Origin: Nocardioides sp. Root682 | GTDB taxonomy: Bacteria; Actinomycetota; Actinomycetes; Propionibacteriales; Nocardioidaceae | Direction of reading: 5' to 3' | DNA: 64,000 nt | NCBI RefSeq assembly: GCF_001427795.1 | Contig: NZ_LMHJ01000003.1 | Span: 550,204-614,203, forward strand | Part shown: positions 16,512 through 25,869 of the stretch, piece after piece | Position numbering within the stretch: position 1 is the stretch's first letter | How the letters are laid out: each line of letters starts with the position of its first letter | Made by a program: the position numbers and the translations under genes | Notes under the pieces: model-generated | The model's input: the letters and a program-made list of their open reading frames with translations, nothing else | Told to the model about the DNA's origin: nothing | The model's database searches: none

Positions 16512-17213
16512 TCAGGAAGGAAGGCTCCAGTTCACCGGAAGGGCGCCCTGCTCGGCGAGCAGCTGGTTGGCGCGCGTGAACGGACGGGACCCGAGGAAGC
16601 CCTTGTGGGCCGACAGCGGTGAGGGGTGGGCCGACTCGATCGTCGGGACAGGGCCAAGATGCTGCTTGAGCGCCCGCGCAGGATCGCCCCAGAGGATGGC
16701 GACCATCGGAGCGCCCGACTCCGCTCGGCGGGCGAGGGCCTCGATGGCGCAGGTGGTGACGTCCTCCCAGCCCTGGCGCCGGTGCGCGTGCCGCTGGCCC
16801 TGCTCGACGGTGAGCACCCGGTTGAGCAGCATCACGCCCTGCTCTGCCCACGTCGTCAGGTCGCCGTGCTCGGGCGGCACCGCCCTGAGGTCGGTGCGCA
16901 TCTCCTTGTAGATGTTCTTCAGGCTCGGAGGCAGCGGTCGCACGGAGCGTTCGACGGCGAAGCACAGTCCTATCGCGTGGCCGGGTGTCGGATACGGGTC
17001 CTGGCCGACGATGAGCACCCGGACCTCGGACAGGGGTCGTTCGAAGGCGCGGAAGATGTGCTCCGGAGCGGGCAACCACGGTCTCCCCGCGGCGGTCTGC
17101 CCGTCGAGGAACTGGCCGAGCCTCGCGATCCGGTCCTCGACCGGTGCGAGGGCCTCGGCCCAGTCGGCGGCCATACGGCCCTGGTCGACGAGTTGAGAAA
17201 GAGAAGCACCCAC
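16512..17213 (-). CDS. ung: Uracil-DNA glycosylase Ung
   Basis: Removes uracil from DNA to begin base-excision repair. The 233-residue family-1 enzyme has the catalytic water-activating loop [14 protein letters not shown] (about residue 70), [30 protein letters not shown] and the minor-groove loop [20 protein letters not shown] 17213 is chosen: TACTGT (17220-17225 on the complement) lies 6 bases before it, so the message is probably leaderless. This separates its promoter from the structured segment further upstream. Confidence 0.96.
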   Translation of the reverse strand: MGASLSQLVDQGRMAADWAEALAPVEDRIARLGQFLDGQTAAGRPWLPAPEHIFRAFERPLSEVRVLIVGQDPYPTPGHAIGLCFAVERSVRPLPPSLKNIYKEMRTDLRAVPPEHGDLTTWAEQGVMLLNRVLTVEQGQRHAHRRQGWEDVTTCAIEALARRAESGAPMVAILWGDPARALKQHLGPVPTIESAHPSPLSAHKGFLGSRPFTRANQLLAEQGALPVNWSLPS

Positions 17214-17229
17214 AGCCGGACAGTAACGC

Positions 17230-17560
17230 TCGTGCGCGGCTCCCGACGCGCAGCGGTCCCCCCAGACCCCACCTTGCAGTCCGGCCGTGGTGCTGCTCCT
17301 CATGCTCGCTGCACGCAGCGTGGGGCGTCCCTCTCCCTCCGAGGGACGCACCAGCGCGCGTTGCAGCTAGCTCCGACGCGGACTCCGAGCCCAACTGGTC
17401 CTCCGGCGGCGCAACCTTGCGGTGCACCGGACCCGGTGGGGCTCCCTCCAGCGGCTTCGAGGTCCGCGTCGGTAAGGAAGAATCTACGGACCCGGGAGGG
17501 GTCCCGGGATCGGGAGTGCGGCCGTCCTCTTGTAGTCCTTTGGGACTAGGTCGGGACGGC
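17230..17560. ncRNA. Candidate structured non-coding RNA
   Basis: A gene-free 377-base stretch packed with strong helices. They are: a 6-bp stem 17233-17238/17247-17252; a long hairpin 17309-17366 whose tip is a perfect 9-bp stem GCGTCCCTC/GAGGGACGC; an 11-bp closing helix CCGACGCGGAC (17373-17383) with 17462-17472, enclosing GAGCCC/GGGCTC (17387-17392/17439-17444) and small hairpins; and a terminal stem-loop 17521-17560 (GCCGTCC/GGACGGC, inner TAGTCC-TTTG-GGACTA). Bases 17461-17466 could instead pair with 17487-17492. No known RNA family signature was recognised, and the strand is undecided. Confidence 0.4.
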
Positions 17561-17590
17561 GATCGGCGGTGCCGAGCGGAGCAGGTGGGG

Positions 17591-18775
17591 CTACTTCGAC
17601 AGCGCGCGCGACGAGGCAGAGGTGTGCCGGCGCTTGCGGCTGGTGCCGATCGGTGACTCAGGCTGGTTGTCGGTGGACCACTCGGTGATCCACTCGTCCA
17701 TCGCGAGCCAGGTCGTGTGTCGCGCCGCGCGCCCGGTCAGCATGCCGAGGTGTCCCCCCGGGACGATCTCGAAACGGACCTCCGGCGACCCCTTCAGCAG
17801 GGGTACGACGGCCCGCACCGCCGGGACCGGGGCGATGCCGTCCGTGGCGCCGCCGAAGACCAGCACGGGCACATCGATGTCGGCGAGGTCGATCGTGCGG
17901 TCGTCGAGCTCGAACCTGCCGCTCGCGAGCTGGTTGCCCTTCGCGAACCGGTGGTAGAGCTGCCCGAACGTGCGGCCCGGATAGGCGATCATGTTGGCCG
18001 TGAACCGGTCGACGGCCTCGACCTGGGCGAGGAACTCGCGGTCGTCGACATGGGTCGCCAGCGCGATCGGCTTGGTCACCATCTTCTGGAACGCGCTGAG
18101 CTGGAACGCCCACTTCACCAACGGCTTCGGGGCACCGCCCAGCATCTGGTAGCCCTTGGTGATCGGTCCCTTGCCGTTGAAGAGGTTCAGCAGCGGGCGG
18201 ATCGGCGCCAGCAGGGGCACCAGGGAGATGTCGATGGGCGAGCCGACCACGGACAGCGAGGCGACGGGCAGACGGCCCGACCGCTGGTCGGCGAGGGTGA
18301 GCAGCGAGAAGATGCCGCCGAGGCTCCAGCCGATCAGGTGCACGGGGCGGCCGCCTGCGTGCTCGGACACCTCACGGATCGCAGTGGGCAGCACCTCGTC
18401 GACCCAGTGCTCCATGCCGAGGTTGCGGTCGCGGAACGACACCTCGCCGTACTCCAGCAGGTAGGTCGGACGGCCCTCGGTGACGAAGTGCTCCACCAGC
18501 GAGCAGCCGCGGCGCAGGTCGTAGCAGAGCGCGGGCGCGGCGAGCGGCGTCACCAGCAGGACCGGGTCGCCCTTCTCGACGACGGTGCCCGACGGCCGGT
18601 AGTGATACACCTCGCGCAGCGTGCCTTCGTCGATCAGCGTGCGGGGCATCGGACGCAGGTCGGCCAGGCCGCCGTACAACACCTTGTGGGCCACGTTGCT
18701 GGCGGCAGCAACGACCTGATCGGGCCCGGGGAGCAGACCCGCTCCCGGAACCGAACGCAAGGGCAGCAGATCCAT
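17591..18775 (-). CDS. PHA-synthase-like alpha/beta hydrolase
   Basis: A 394-residue alpha/beta-hydrolase related in layout to class III polyhydroxyalkanoate synthase subunits (PhaC): DPVLLVTPLAAPALCYDL, then the nucleophile elbow HLIGWSLGGIFSLL (about residue 165), DVPVLVFGGATDGIAP with the acid, and PGGHLGMLTGRAA with the catalytic His. True PhaC enzymes use Cys in the elbow (GxCxG); here it is Ser, which favours a hydrolase or thioesterase over a polymerase. No phasin or phaR-like gene is adjacent. Starts at ATG 18775. Confidence 0.75.
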   Translation of the reverse strand: MDLLPLRSVPGAGLLPGPDQVVAAASNVAHKVLYGGLADLRPMPRTLIDEGTLREVYHYRPSGTVVEKGDPVLLVTPLAAPALCYDLRRGCSLVEHFVTEGRPTYLLEYGEVSFRDRNLGMEHWVDEVLPTAIREVSEHAGGRPVHLIGWSLGGIFSLLTLADQRSGRLPVASLSVVGSPIDISLVPLLAPIRPLLNLFNGKGPITKGYQMLGGAPKPLVKWAFQLSAFQKMVTKPIALATHVDDREFLAQVEAVDRFTANMIAYPGRTFGQLYHRFAKGNQLASGRFELDDRTIDLADIDVPVLVFGGATDGIAPVPAVRAVVPLLKGSPEVRFEIVPGGHLGMLTGRAARHTTWLAMDEWITEWSTDNQPESPIGTSRKRRHTSASSRALSK

Positions 18776-18837
18776 GGGTGAACGCTACCGCGGAGCAACG
18801 ACCGTGGCAGGCCTCGTCCGGGACTGGAGCTGTCCGG

Positions 18838-19425
18838 TCACTTCCACTGGAGCGAGGCCAGGGTGGCCTCGATCCACGCGCGCGACCGCGGATCCTTCTT
18901 GGGGAAGCTGAAGGTGATCTTGACCGCGTGGCGAGCGTGCATGCCACCGTAGGCGTAGACCAGCTGGCCGTCGTCGACGGTCTCGGCGGTCCAGCCCTCG
19001 ACGCCGTCGAGGACCCGGTTCTTGCCGCGTCGGAGCGGCTGGTCGAAGGAGTCGCCGCCGGTGCTGGTCTCGAAGTCGAAGTCGATGTCCTCACCCGTGT
19101 CGCCCGCCTGGAGAGGCACCGTCGAGGTGGAGAGGTCGAACACGTCGAAGTCCTCGTCGTAGGCGGTGGCGCTCAGTCCACCGCGTCGCAGCTCCCAGTC
19201 GCCTTCTGCGGGCAGGTGGAGACTGAAGACCTCGTCCTCGATCAGGGGGCCGTCGGCCGGCTGGGGCGCTGTGCCGTCGGTCGACGGCGAGCCGGTCGCC
19301 GTTCCCTCGGTGGTGGGCGACGTGGAGGCCTCGCCAGGGTCCGCGCCTGTCCGCTCGTCGTCCTTGCAGCCTGCGAGCAGCAGCCCTGACACGAGGAGCA
19401 GGGCGAGCAGGGGCCGAGCGATCAC
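18838..19425 (-). CDS. Putative lipoprotein
   Basis: A 195-residue exported protein starting GTG (19423-19425). The signal peptide RPLLALLLVSGLLLAGC ends in a lipobox, then comes a Thr/Ser/Pro/Gly-rich linker of about 40 residues and a C-terminal domain of about 130 residues. This pattern (DEVFSLHLPAEGDWEL ... FSFPKKDPRSRAWIEATLASLQW) resembles small LpqN/PsbP-like actinobacterial lipoproteins. Function unknown. Confidence 0.8.
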   Translation of the reverse strand: MIARPLLALLLVSGLLLAGCKDDERTGADPGEASTSPTTEGTATGSPSTDGTAPQPADGPLIEDEVFSLHLPAEGDWELRRGGLSATAYDEDFDVFDLSTSTVPLQAGDTGEDIDFDFETSTGGDSFDQPLRRGKNRVLDGVEGWTAETVDDGQLVYAYGGMHARHAVKITFSFPKKDPRSRAWIEATLASLQWK

Positions 19426-19564
19426 CGTGAACCACCTTCCGAGACGGGAGGATCACCTTAGCGACCCCTGAAATCACCGCGATCACGTGTTTGCGCGTCG
19501 GCCGTGCGGGTAGGTGCGCCGTGCGCCGCCACCTTCGGCGGTTCTCGGATGGAGGGATTGCCAC

Positions 19565-20092
19565 GTGTTGCCAGAGCAGTTCGCAGACTTCGCTGCCGCC
19601 GCGGTCAAGGCCTCACCCCATGGCCTGACCATCGTCGAGGACGCGATCGATCTCGCTGTGTCGTCCATCGACCACGAGCTGGTGAAGCTCGACCACACGA
19701 CCTTCGGTGCCGACGGGTTCATCCCGGTCTCTGCCTTCGGTGCGGCGGACCGCTCACCCGAGCTGGCGCTCCACCACACGCGCGCCCACGCGGTCATCGA
19801 GAAGACGCTGATCGGGGTGAAGCAGGACCTGGCGCGGTTCCGCGACGCCTGCGTCGAAGCCCGTGCGTTGATCGTCGGTGCTGACGAGCAGGCGGGGGAC
19901 GCCTCCCGGATCTTGGTGGCGCGCGTCCTTGCCGAGGGCACCACCGGCACCTCCAGCGACGACGCCTACAACCAGGCCGTCCATACGGAGGCCGACGCGG
20001 TGCCGACCGAGGAGAACCCGGATGCCCCGGAGACGCCCGTCGCGGGTGCCCAGGGTGGCGGGAAGATTTCGGACCCGAAGGAGACCCCGTGA
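19565..20092 (+). CDS. ESX-type secretion associated protein
   Basis: A 175-residue mostly helical, acidic protein starting at GTG 19565, which follows GGAGGG by 9 bases. It has long amphipathic helices (HTRAHAVIEKTLIGVKQDLARFRDACVEARALI) and a disordered acidic tail. The size, helical content and 4-base overlap with the next gene match the short partner of PPE-like/WXG100-like pairs exported by type VII systems. No secretion machinery (EccC ATPase) is in the window, so this role is inferred. Confidence 0.65.
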   Translation: MLPEQFADFAAAAVKASPHGLTIVEDAIDLAVSSIDHELVKLDHTTFGADGFIPVSAFGAADRSPELALHHTRAHAVIEKTLIGVKQDLARFRDACVEARALIVGADEQAGDASRILVARVLAEGTTGTSSDDAYNQAVHTEADAVPTEENPDAPETPVAGAQGGGKISDPKETP

Positions 20093-21348
20093 CCGGCCAG
20101 CACATCCACAAGCTGCTCAAGGCGACTGCGTCGTCGGACCACCAGAAGCTGCGCGACTCCCGCAAGGCCTGGCAGGACGGGTACGACGCGCTCGACGCGC
20201 TCGCCATCACCCTGGGCAAGACCGCGGCGGAGGTCCAGCGTGGATTCGCGGACGGTGTCGACAGCAGCGGGAAAGGTACGGCTGCCCGGGGGCGGATGGC
20301 CTTCGAGACCCTGCGCGACGACGTCGTCGTCCCGCGCCGCGACCAGATGAAGTCGGCTGCCGCCGCCCTGAAGCTCGCGGCGGACAAGCTGATGGCGGCA
20401 GAGAACATCCGAGTCGACATGCCTGACTCTCCGCCCGGCGACCTCCCGCCGCGTCCGTCGTCCTACGGCACGGAGGACGACATCGACGCTTTCCGCGTCC
20501 AACGCGCCTACGACAACCAGGTGACCGCGCACAACTCGGCCGTCACGGCCTATGCCGACGCCGACGAGAAGGCGCGCCTGAAGCTCCAGGACCTCGACGA
20601 GGCGTACGCCGAGGCGTCAGTCGAGCTCGCGAAGATCCACGGCGAGCCGGTCTACCCGGAGGACCTCCCGCCGCCCGGCGACCCGGGACCGGGTGGATTC
20701 CCGGTCGGTCCCACGGGTGGTCCCCGACCCACGGGTCCGATCCCGGTGCACCACCCGGTGCCGACCGTCGTGCACCCGCCCGTCATCGACCCCGGCCCCG
20801 GTCCGGGCCCCGGTCCCGGTCCGGGCCCGAACCCCGGCATCGACCACCCCGTGCCCGGCCCGGTGGGCGGCACCTTGGGCAACCCCGGCGGTCCGCACCC
20901 CTCGGGTGGTCCGGGCATCAACCCGATCATCGGCGGCGGCATCGCGGCCGGTGTCTTCGGCGGCCCCGGCCTGGTCAACGCAGTGCGCGGCGCTCTGGGT
21001 GGTCGGGGTGGTTTCGGCTCCACGAACGGCACCATCGGCTCGACGACGCGCACCGGTGGCTCGGGCACGCTCGGCCGGTCCGGCGGCGCAGCGCCGGGCA
21101 GCCAGGCGGGCCGAAGCGGCGGTCGCGCCGGAGGAGCCGGTGGCGGTCGGGGTGCCGGCGGTCGAGGGGGCGCTGCTCCGGGTACTGCCGGCGGTCGCGG
21201 CCGCGGTGGCAGCCGGGGAGCGGCAGCCGCCGGCGCTGGCGGTCGAGGACGCAAGGATCGTGACGAGGAGGGTCGCGAGCGCGACCTCTTCGACGACGGC
21301 AGCGACTGGATCGACGACGAGGGCGCCGGACCCGACGTGCTCGGCTGA
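20089..21348 (+). CDS. PPE-like type VII secretion substrate, Gly/Pro-rich
   Basis: A 419-residue protein with a helical N-terminal domain of about 190 residues, a Pro/Gly-rich middle with a GP run (DNA 20793-20840), a Gly/Arg-rich segment (GRAGGAGGGRGAGGRGG), and an acidic end with DDGSDWIDDEGAGPDVLG. Similar acidic Trp-containing tails end large putative type VII substrates in Nocardioides and Streptomyces. The GTG start at 20089 overlaps the previous stop by 4 bases. Probably exported as a heterodimer with the preceding protein. Confidence 0.68.
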   Translation: MTGQHIHKLLKATASSDHQKLRDSRKAWQDGYDALDALAITLGKTAAEVQRGFADGVDSSGKGTAARGRMAFETLRDDVVVPRRDQMKSAAAALKLAADKLMAAENIRVDMPDSPPGDLPPRPSSYGTEDDIDAFRVQRAYDNQVTAHNSAVTAYADADEKARLKLQDLDEAYAEASVELAKIHGEPVYPEDLPPPGDPGPGGFPVGPTGGPRPTGPIPVHHPVPTVVHPPVIDPGPGPGPGPGPGPNPGIDHPVPGPVGGTLGNPGGPHPSGGPGINPIIGGGIAAGVFGGPGLVNAVRGALGGRGGFGSTNGTIGSTTRTGGSGTLGRSGGAAPGSQAGRSGGRAGGAGGGRGAGGRGGAAPGTAGGRGRGGSRGAAAAGAGGRGRKDRDEEGRERDLFDDGSDWIDDEGAGPDVLG

Positions 21349-21367
21349 TCCCCTCAGGGACGGCCCG

Positions 21368-22792
21368 TCAGGAACGGGTGGCGGGCAGCACGGACTTCGA
21401 GTGCTGCCCGTCCTCGGCGAGCTCGGTCATGAAGCTGTCGGCCCACGCCTTCACGTCGTGCTGGGCGATCTGCTTGCGCATCGCCTTCATCCGCCGCGTG
21501 AGCTCCTTCGGCTCGGCCTGGTGGGCCTCCAGCAGCGCGGCCTTCATGCCGTTCATGTCGTAGGGGTTCACCAGCCAGGCCTGGCGCAGCTCGTCAGCGG
21601 CACCGGCGAATTCGGAGAGCACGAGCGCGCCGTCCTCCTCGATGCGGCAGGCGACGTACTCCTTCGCGACGAGGTTCATGCCGTCGCGGTACGGCGTCAC
21701 GACCATGATGTCGGCGGCGCGATAGAGAGCCGCCATCTCCTCGCGTGGGTACGACGTGTGCAGGTAGCTGATCGCCGGCGTGCCGATCCGGCCGAGGTCG
21801 CCGTTGAGCCGGCCGACCAGGCGGTCGATGTCGTCGCGCAGGTTGCGGTAGTGCTCGACCCGCTCACGTGAGGGCACGGCGACCTGGACGAACACGGCGT
21901 CGTCGACGGTGAGGTCGCCGTCGGAGATCAGCTCACCGAAGGCGCGCAGCCGGGCGTAGATGCCCTTGGTGTAGTCGAGCCGGTCGATGCCCAGGAAGAT
22001 CTTGCTCGGGTTGCCGAGCGCGTCCCGGATCGCTGCGGCTCGTTCGGTGACCGCCTCGGACCGGGCGAGCTCCTCGAAGCCGGCGGCGTCGATCGAGATC
22101 GGGAACGCCGCCGCGCGGACGGTGCGTCCGTCGGGCAGGTAGACGAGGTCGCGGTGCGTCTTGTGGCCGACACGCTGACGGACCAGCCGGATGAAGTTCT
22201 GGGCAGCACCGGGCAGCTGGAAGCCGACCAGGTCGGCGCCGAGCAGGCCTTCGAGGATCTGGCGCCGCCACGGAAGCTGCTGGAACAGCTCGGCCGGCGG
22301 GAACGGGATGTGCAGGTAGAAGCCGATCCGCAGGTCGGGACGCAGCTCGCGGAGCATCTGCGGCACCAGCTGCAGCTGGTAGTCGTGGACCCACACCGTC
22401 GCGCCCTTGGCCGCCAGCTCGGCGGTCTTCTCCGCGAAGCGTCGGTTGACCTTGACGTAGGAGTCCCACCACTCACGGTGGAACTCGGGCTTCGCCACGA
22501 GGTCGTGGTACAGCGGCCAGAGGGTTCCGTTCGAGAAGCCTTCGTAGTGCTCCTCGACCTCTTCGGCGCTGAGGGCCAGCGGCACGAGCTGCAGGCCGTT
22601 GACCTTGAACGGCTTGAGGCGCTGCTCGGATCCGCCGGACCAGCCGACCCAGACGCCGTCATGGGCGCGCATCACTGGTTCGATCGCGGAGACCAGCCCG
22701 CCGGGGGACGCCCGCCAGGTCGTCTTCCCGTCGCGGTCGGTCACGCGGTCCACCGGAAGGCGGTTGGCGACGATCACGAGGTCATGGGCCAC
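21368..22792 (-). CDS. otsA: Trehalose-6-phosphate synthase OtsA
   Basis: GT20 glucosyltransferase joining UDP/ADP-glucose and glucose-6-phosphate to trehalose-6-phosphate. The 474-residue protein starts GTG with [13 protein letters not shown], then [58 protein letters not shown] and [23 protein letters not shown] with the conserved acidic pair. The matching phosphatase gene otsB lies 4 kb away on the other strand, so the OtsAB osmoprotectant route is complete here. Confidence 0.97.
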   Translation of the reverse strand: MAHDLVIVANRLPVDRVTDRDGKTTWRASPGGLVSAIEPVMRAHDGVWVGWSGGSEQRLKPFKVNGLQLVPLALSAEEVEEHYEGFSNGTLWPLYHDLVAKPEFHREWWDSYVKVNRRFAEKTAELAAKGATVWVHDYQLQLVPQMLRELRPDLRIGFYLHIPFPPAELFQQLPWRRQILEGLLGADLVGFQLPGAAQNFIRLVRQRVGHKTHRDLVYLPDGRTVRAAAFPISIDAAGFEELARSEAVTERAAAIRDALGNPSKIFLGIDRLDYTKGIYARLRAFGELISDGDLTVDDAVFVQVAVPSRERVEHYRNLRDDIDRLVGRLNGDLGRIGTPAISYLHTSYPREEMAALYRAADIMVVTPYRDGMNLVAKEYVACRIEEDGALVLSEFAGAADELRQAWLVNPYDMNGMKAALLEAHQAEPKELTRRMKAMRKQIAQHDVKAWADSFMTELAEDGQHSKSVLPATRS

Positions 22793-22863
22793 GGGGCAAC
22801 CCTAGTCGTCAGGCCCGAAGTGTCGGGCTGGCTGGATGGTGGCGCGCCGCGTACGTTCCTAGC

Positions 22864-24120
22864 GTGGAGCCCATGAACCTGTTCCGACGGCTCCTTCTCG
22901 ACTCCGGCTACGCGCTGTCCTCGATCCTGCTCGTGGTCCCGGCATTCGGCCTCGTGATCGCCGGCCTGGCAGCCGGTGCCGGCACGCTGGTCGTCGCGGG
23001 CGTGGGTCTCGCGATCCTCGTTGCCACCTCGTACGTCGCCCGCGGGTTCGCGAGCGTGGAGCGGATCCGGTTGCGGTCGATGCTCGGCATGGCGGCCCCG
23101 CAGCCGTCGTACCTCCGGCCGGTGGCGGGTGACGGACGGATCCGCGCAGTGCTCACGCCGCTGCGCGACGTGCAGACCTGGCTCGACGTGCTGTGGTGCC
23201 TGCTGGCGCTGGCGACCGGGGTGTTCGCGTTCGCGCTGACCGTCGGCTGGTGGGCGCTGACCCTCGGCGGCCTGACGTACTGGTACTGGCAGCGCTTCAT
23301 CACCTTCGACGCCGAGAGCAAGGGGCTCGCGGAGATCCTGGGCTTCGGTGCCGGGCGGACGCCCGAGTCGCTGCTCAACCTGGCCATCGGGGTCGTCGCC
23401 CTGATCACCTTGCCGCTCGTCGTGCGGCTGGCTGCCGGGCTGCACGGGTCCGTCGCTCGGGTGATGTTGTGCAGCCGGGTGGAGCTGCTCGGCCGGGTGG
23501 ACCGGGTCGAGGCCAGTCGCGAGTCGGCGCACCGCGCCGAGGCGCACTCCCTGCGACGCCTGGAGCGCGACATCCACGACGGTCCGCAGCAACGACTGAT
23601 CCGGCTCGGCATGGACCTCGGGAGGGCGAAGCTCCAGCTGGCCGACGATCCCGCCACTGCAGCCGTGACGATCGACTCGGCGGTCGCGCAGACCCGCGAG
23701 GCGGTCGAGGAGCTGCGGGCGCTGTCGCGGGGGATCGCTCCGCCGTTGCTCGTCGACCGCGGTCTCGAGGCGGCACTGCGGGACATGGCGTCAGGGCAGC
23801 AGATCCCCGTCGAGGTCACCGTCTCGGTGCCCGACGACCTCGCTCTTCCGGTGCAGACGGCGGCCTACTTCGTGGTCGCCGAGGCGCTGACGAACATCGC
23901 GAAGCACAGCCAGGCAGTGCGGGCGCACGTCGGCGTGCAGGCGACGGGGGACCGGCTGGTCATCACCGTCGACGACGACGGCCGGGGTGGCGCCCACGTC
24001 ACTGCCGGACGAGGGCTGGACGGACTGCAGCAGCGGCTCGACGGGGTCGACGGCTCCCTCAGCGTCGCGTCGCCCGACGGCGGACCGACCCGGCTGCGCG
24101 CCGAGGTCGCGCTCGGGTGA
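22864..24120 (+). CDS. NarL-type sensor histidine kinase
   Basis: A 418-residue membrane sensor. The N-terminal half has about four to six hydrophobic segments in two groups (residues 10-65 and 100-200), as in the actinobacterial putative-sensor domain. It is followed by HisKA_3 dimerisation with the phospho-acceptor in RRLERDIHDGPQQRLI (about residue 239), and an HATPase with ALTNIAKHSQA and VDDDGRGGA. The partner response regulator begins 10 bases after the stop. GTG 22864 or ATG 22873 may be the start. The signal is unknown. Confidence 0.92.
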   Translation: MEPMNLFRRLLLDSGYALSSILLVVPAFGLVIAGLAAGAGTLVVAGVGLAILVATSYVARGFASVERIRLRSMLGMAAPQPSYLRPVAGDGRIRAVLTPLRDVQTWLDVLWCLLALATGVFAFALTVGWWALTLGGLTYWYWQRFITFDAESKGLAEILGFGAGRTPESLLNLAIGVVALITLPLVVRLAAGLHGSVARVMLCSRVELLGRVDRVEASRESAHRAEAHSLRRLERDIHDGPQQRLIRLGMDLGRAKLQLADDPATAAVTIDSAVAQTREAVEELRALSRGIAPPLLVDRGLEAALRDMASGQQIPVEVTVSVPDDLALPVQTAAYFVVAEALTNIAKHSQAVRAHVGVQATGDRLVITVDDDGRGGAHVTAGRGLDGLQQRLDGVDGSLSVASPDGGPTRLRAEVALG

Positions 24121-24130
24121 GGATCGCCGC

Positions 24131-24802
24131 GTGAGGATCGTCGTCGCCGATGACTCGGTGCTGCTGCGCGAAGGACTCCAGCTGCTGCTGGCCGAGGCCG
24201 GTCACGACGTCGTGGCGTCGGTGGCCGACGGGCCGTCGTACGTCGAGGCGATGCTGGAGCTGCGTCCCGACGTCGGGATCGTGGACGTGCGGATGCCGCC
24301 GAGCCACACCGACGAGGGCCTGCGGGCCGCGGTCGCCGTACGACGGGCCTGGCCGGAGGCACGGATGCTGGTCCTGTCGCAGTACGTCGTCGTGTCGTAC
24401 GCCGACGAGCTGCTGGCGACGGGCGAGGCCGGAGTCGGGTACCTGCTCAAGGACCGGGTCAGCGAGGTGGGGGACTTCCTCGCCGCGGTCGAGGCGGTTG
24501 CCGACGGTGGTACCGCGCTGGACCCCCTGGTGGTGCGCCAGCTGCTCGACCGGCGAGGTGATCCGTTGACGGCGCTCACGCCGCGCGAGCGTGAGGTGCT
24601 GACGTTGATGGCCGAAGGACGGTCGAACGCGGCCGTGGCCGAGGCGCTGACGGTCACCCTGGGTGCGGTCGAGAAGCACACCCAGCGGATCTTCGCGAAG
24701 CTCGGGCTCTCGCCGGACGACGACCAGTCCCATCGGCGGGTGCTGGCGGTGGTCGGGTTCCTCCGTGCCGGTCAGGCCGGACCTTCAGGGTCGTCGGGAT
24801 AG
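24131..24802 (+). CDS. LuxR-type response regulator
   Basis: A 223-residue regulator paired with the preceding kinase. The receiver domain begins RIVVADDSVLLREGLQ with phospho-acceptor Asp in VGIVDVRMPP (about residue 54) and Lys in YLLKDR. The C-terminal LuxR helix-turn-helix starts LTPREREVLTLMAEGRSNAAVAEALT. GTG 24131 is used. The last 31 bases overlap the convergent oxidoreductase gene. Confidence 0.94.
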   Translation: MRIVVADDSVLLREGLQLLLAEAGHDVVASVADGPSYVEAMLELRPDVGIVDVRMPPSHTDEGLRAAVAVRRAWPEARMLVLSQYVVVSYADELLATGEAGVGYLLKDRVSEVGDFLAAVEAVADGGTALDPLVVRQLLDRRGDPLTALTPREREVLTLMAEGRSNAAVAEALTVTLGAVEKHTQRIFAKLGLSPDDDQSHRRVLAVVGFLRAGQAGPSGSSG

Positions 24803-25809
24803 CGGATGCCGACGTCGGCCCGCAGCGCGTCCATCTGGCGCAGCAGGGTGATCGTCTGCGCGTGGGGGACCAGCGGGCTCTCGCCGAGCCCCTCCCGGAG
24901 GCACCGGCCGACCTCGAGGATCTCGTTGCCGTAGCCGAGTCCCAGCACCGGCTCGGTGCCCGTCAGGGTGACCTCGTGCTCCGTTCGGGGCCCGCGGGCG
25001 TCGTACGGCGTGAAGACGGCGTGGTCCGGGTGGTGGAAGTTGGAGCCGACGTCGATCCGGCCGAGGTCCGTCGCGATCGTCGCCCGGCGCGAGGACCACG
25101 ACGTCATCGAGGCGCTCAGGCTCGCCACGGCGCCGCCGGGGTAGCGACCGGCGACGGCGATGTCGAGGTCGACGCCGCTCTCCGCGAGCGTCGCGACCCC
25201 GCGCAGCTCGTGCGCCTCGCCGAGCATCAGGTGGGCGAAGGTGAGGGGGTAGATCCCCATGTCGAGCAGCGCGCCACCGCCGAGGGTGGGGTCGAACATC
25301 CGGTCGGTCGGCGGCGCGTCCACCCGGAACCCGAGCTCGGCGGTGAGGTGCAGGGGCCGTCCGAACCGTCCGGTGCCGAGCTCGCCGCGGAGCTCCCGGA
25401 CGACGGGGTGGCAGGCCATCCACATGGCCTCCATCAGGAACCGGTCGTGGTGGCGTGCCAGCCGCACCATCTCCTCGGCATCGGCGGTGCGCAGGGTCAC
25501 CGGCTTCTCGCACAGCACGTGCTTGCCGGCCTCGAACGCGGCGCGGGCGCCAGCGAGGTGGAGGGCGTGCGGTGTCGCGATGTAGACCACGTCGACCGCC
25601 GGGTCCGCCAGCAGGGCGTCGTAGCTGCCGTGCGCGCGGGTGCTTCCGTCGCCGTGCTCCTCGGCGAACGAGCGGGCCGAGTCGATCCCGCGGGAGCCGA
25701 CCGCAGCGAGCCGGGCGCCCGGGACCAGCGTGAGGTCCCTGGCGAAGGTGCGCGCGATCTTGCCGGTGGCCAGGATGCCCCAACCGATGGTGTCCAGGGT
25801 CTCGGGCAT
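24772..25809 (-). CDS. Gfo/Idh/MocA-family oxidoreductase
   Basis: NAD(P)-dependent dehydrogenase of sugars or inositols, 345 residues. The Rossmann start is IGWGILATGKIARTFARDL, then VVYIATPHALHLAGARAAFEAGKHVLCEKPVT (conserved EKP Lys about residue 97) and the C-terminal substrate domain with LGGGALLDMGIYPLTFA. Substrate not predictable. Adjacent genes give no pathway clue. The promoter side carries an 8-bp-arm inverted repeat at 25870-25889. Confidence 0.92.
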   Translation of the reverse strand: MPETLDTIGWGILATGKIARTFARDLTLVPGARLAAVGSRGIDSARSFAEEHGDGSTRAHGSYDALLADPAVDVVYIATPHALHLAGARAAFEAGKHVLCEKPVTLRTADAEEMVRLARHHDRFLMEAMWMACHPVVRELRGELGTGRFGRPLHLTAELGFRVDAPPTDRMFDPTLGGGALLDMGIYPLTFAHLMLGEAHELRGVATLAESGVDLDIAVAGRYPGGAVASLSASMTSWSSRRATIATDLGRIDVGSNFHHPDHAVFTPYDARGPRTEHEVTLTGTEPVLGLGYGNEILEVGRCLREGLGESPLVPHAQTITLLRQMDALRADVGIRYPDDPEGPA

Positions 25810-25869
25810 GTCGCGACCCTACCGGTGGCGGTGGGCGCGGGCGCCCCCCTCGACCCGCCGGGCCGGACC

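Noticed and set aside
16471-17427. Upstream extension of the extradiol dioxygenase frame
   Set aside because: The extension is antisense-like sequence through ung and the structured segment; the family start is at 16470.
17214-17590. RNase P RNA, tmRNA, 6S or SRP RNA
   Set aside because: None of the conserved blocks (for example GAGGAAAGTCC of RNase P or the tmRNA tRNA-like ends) is present.
20793-20840. Repeat array resembling a CRISPR or minisatellite
   Set aside because: It is the coding sequence of a Gly-Pro run in the PPE-like protein; no spacers.
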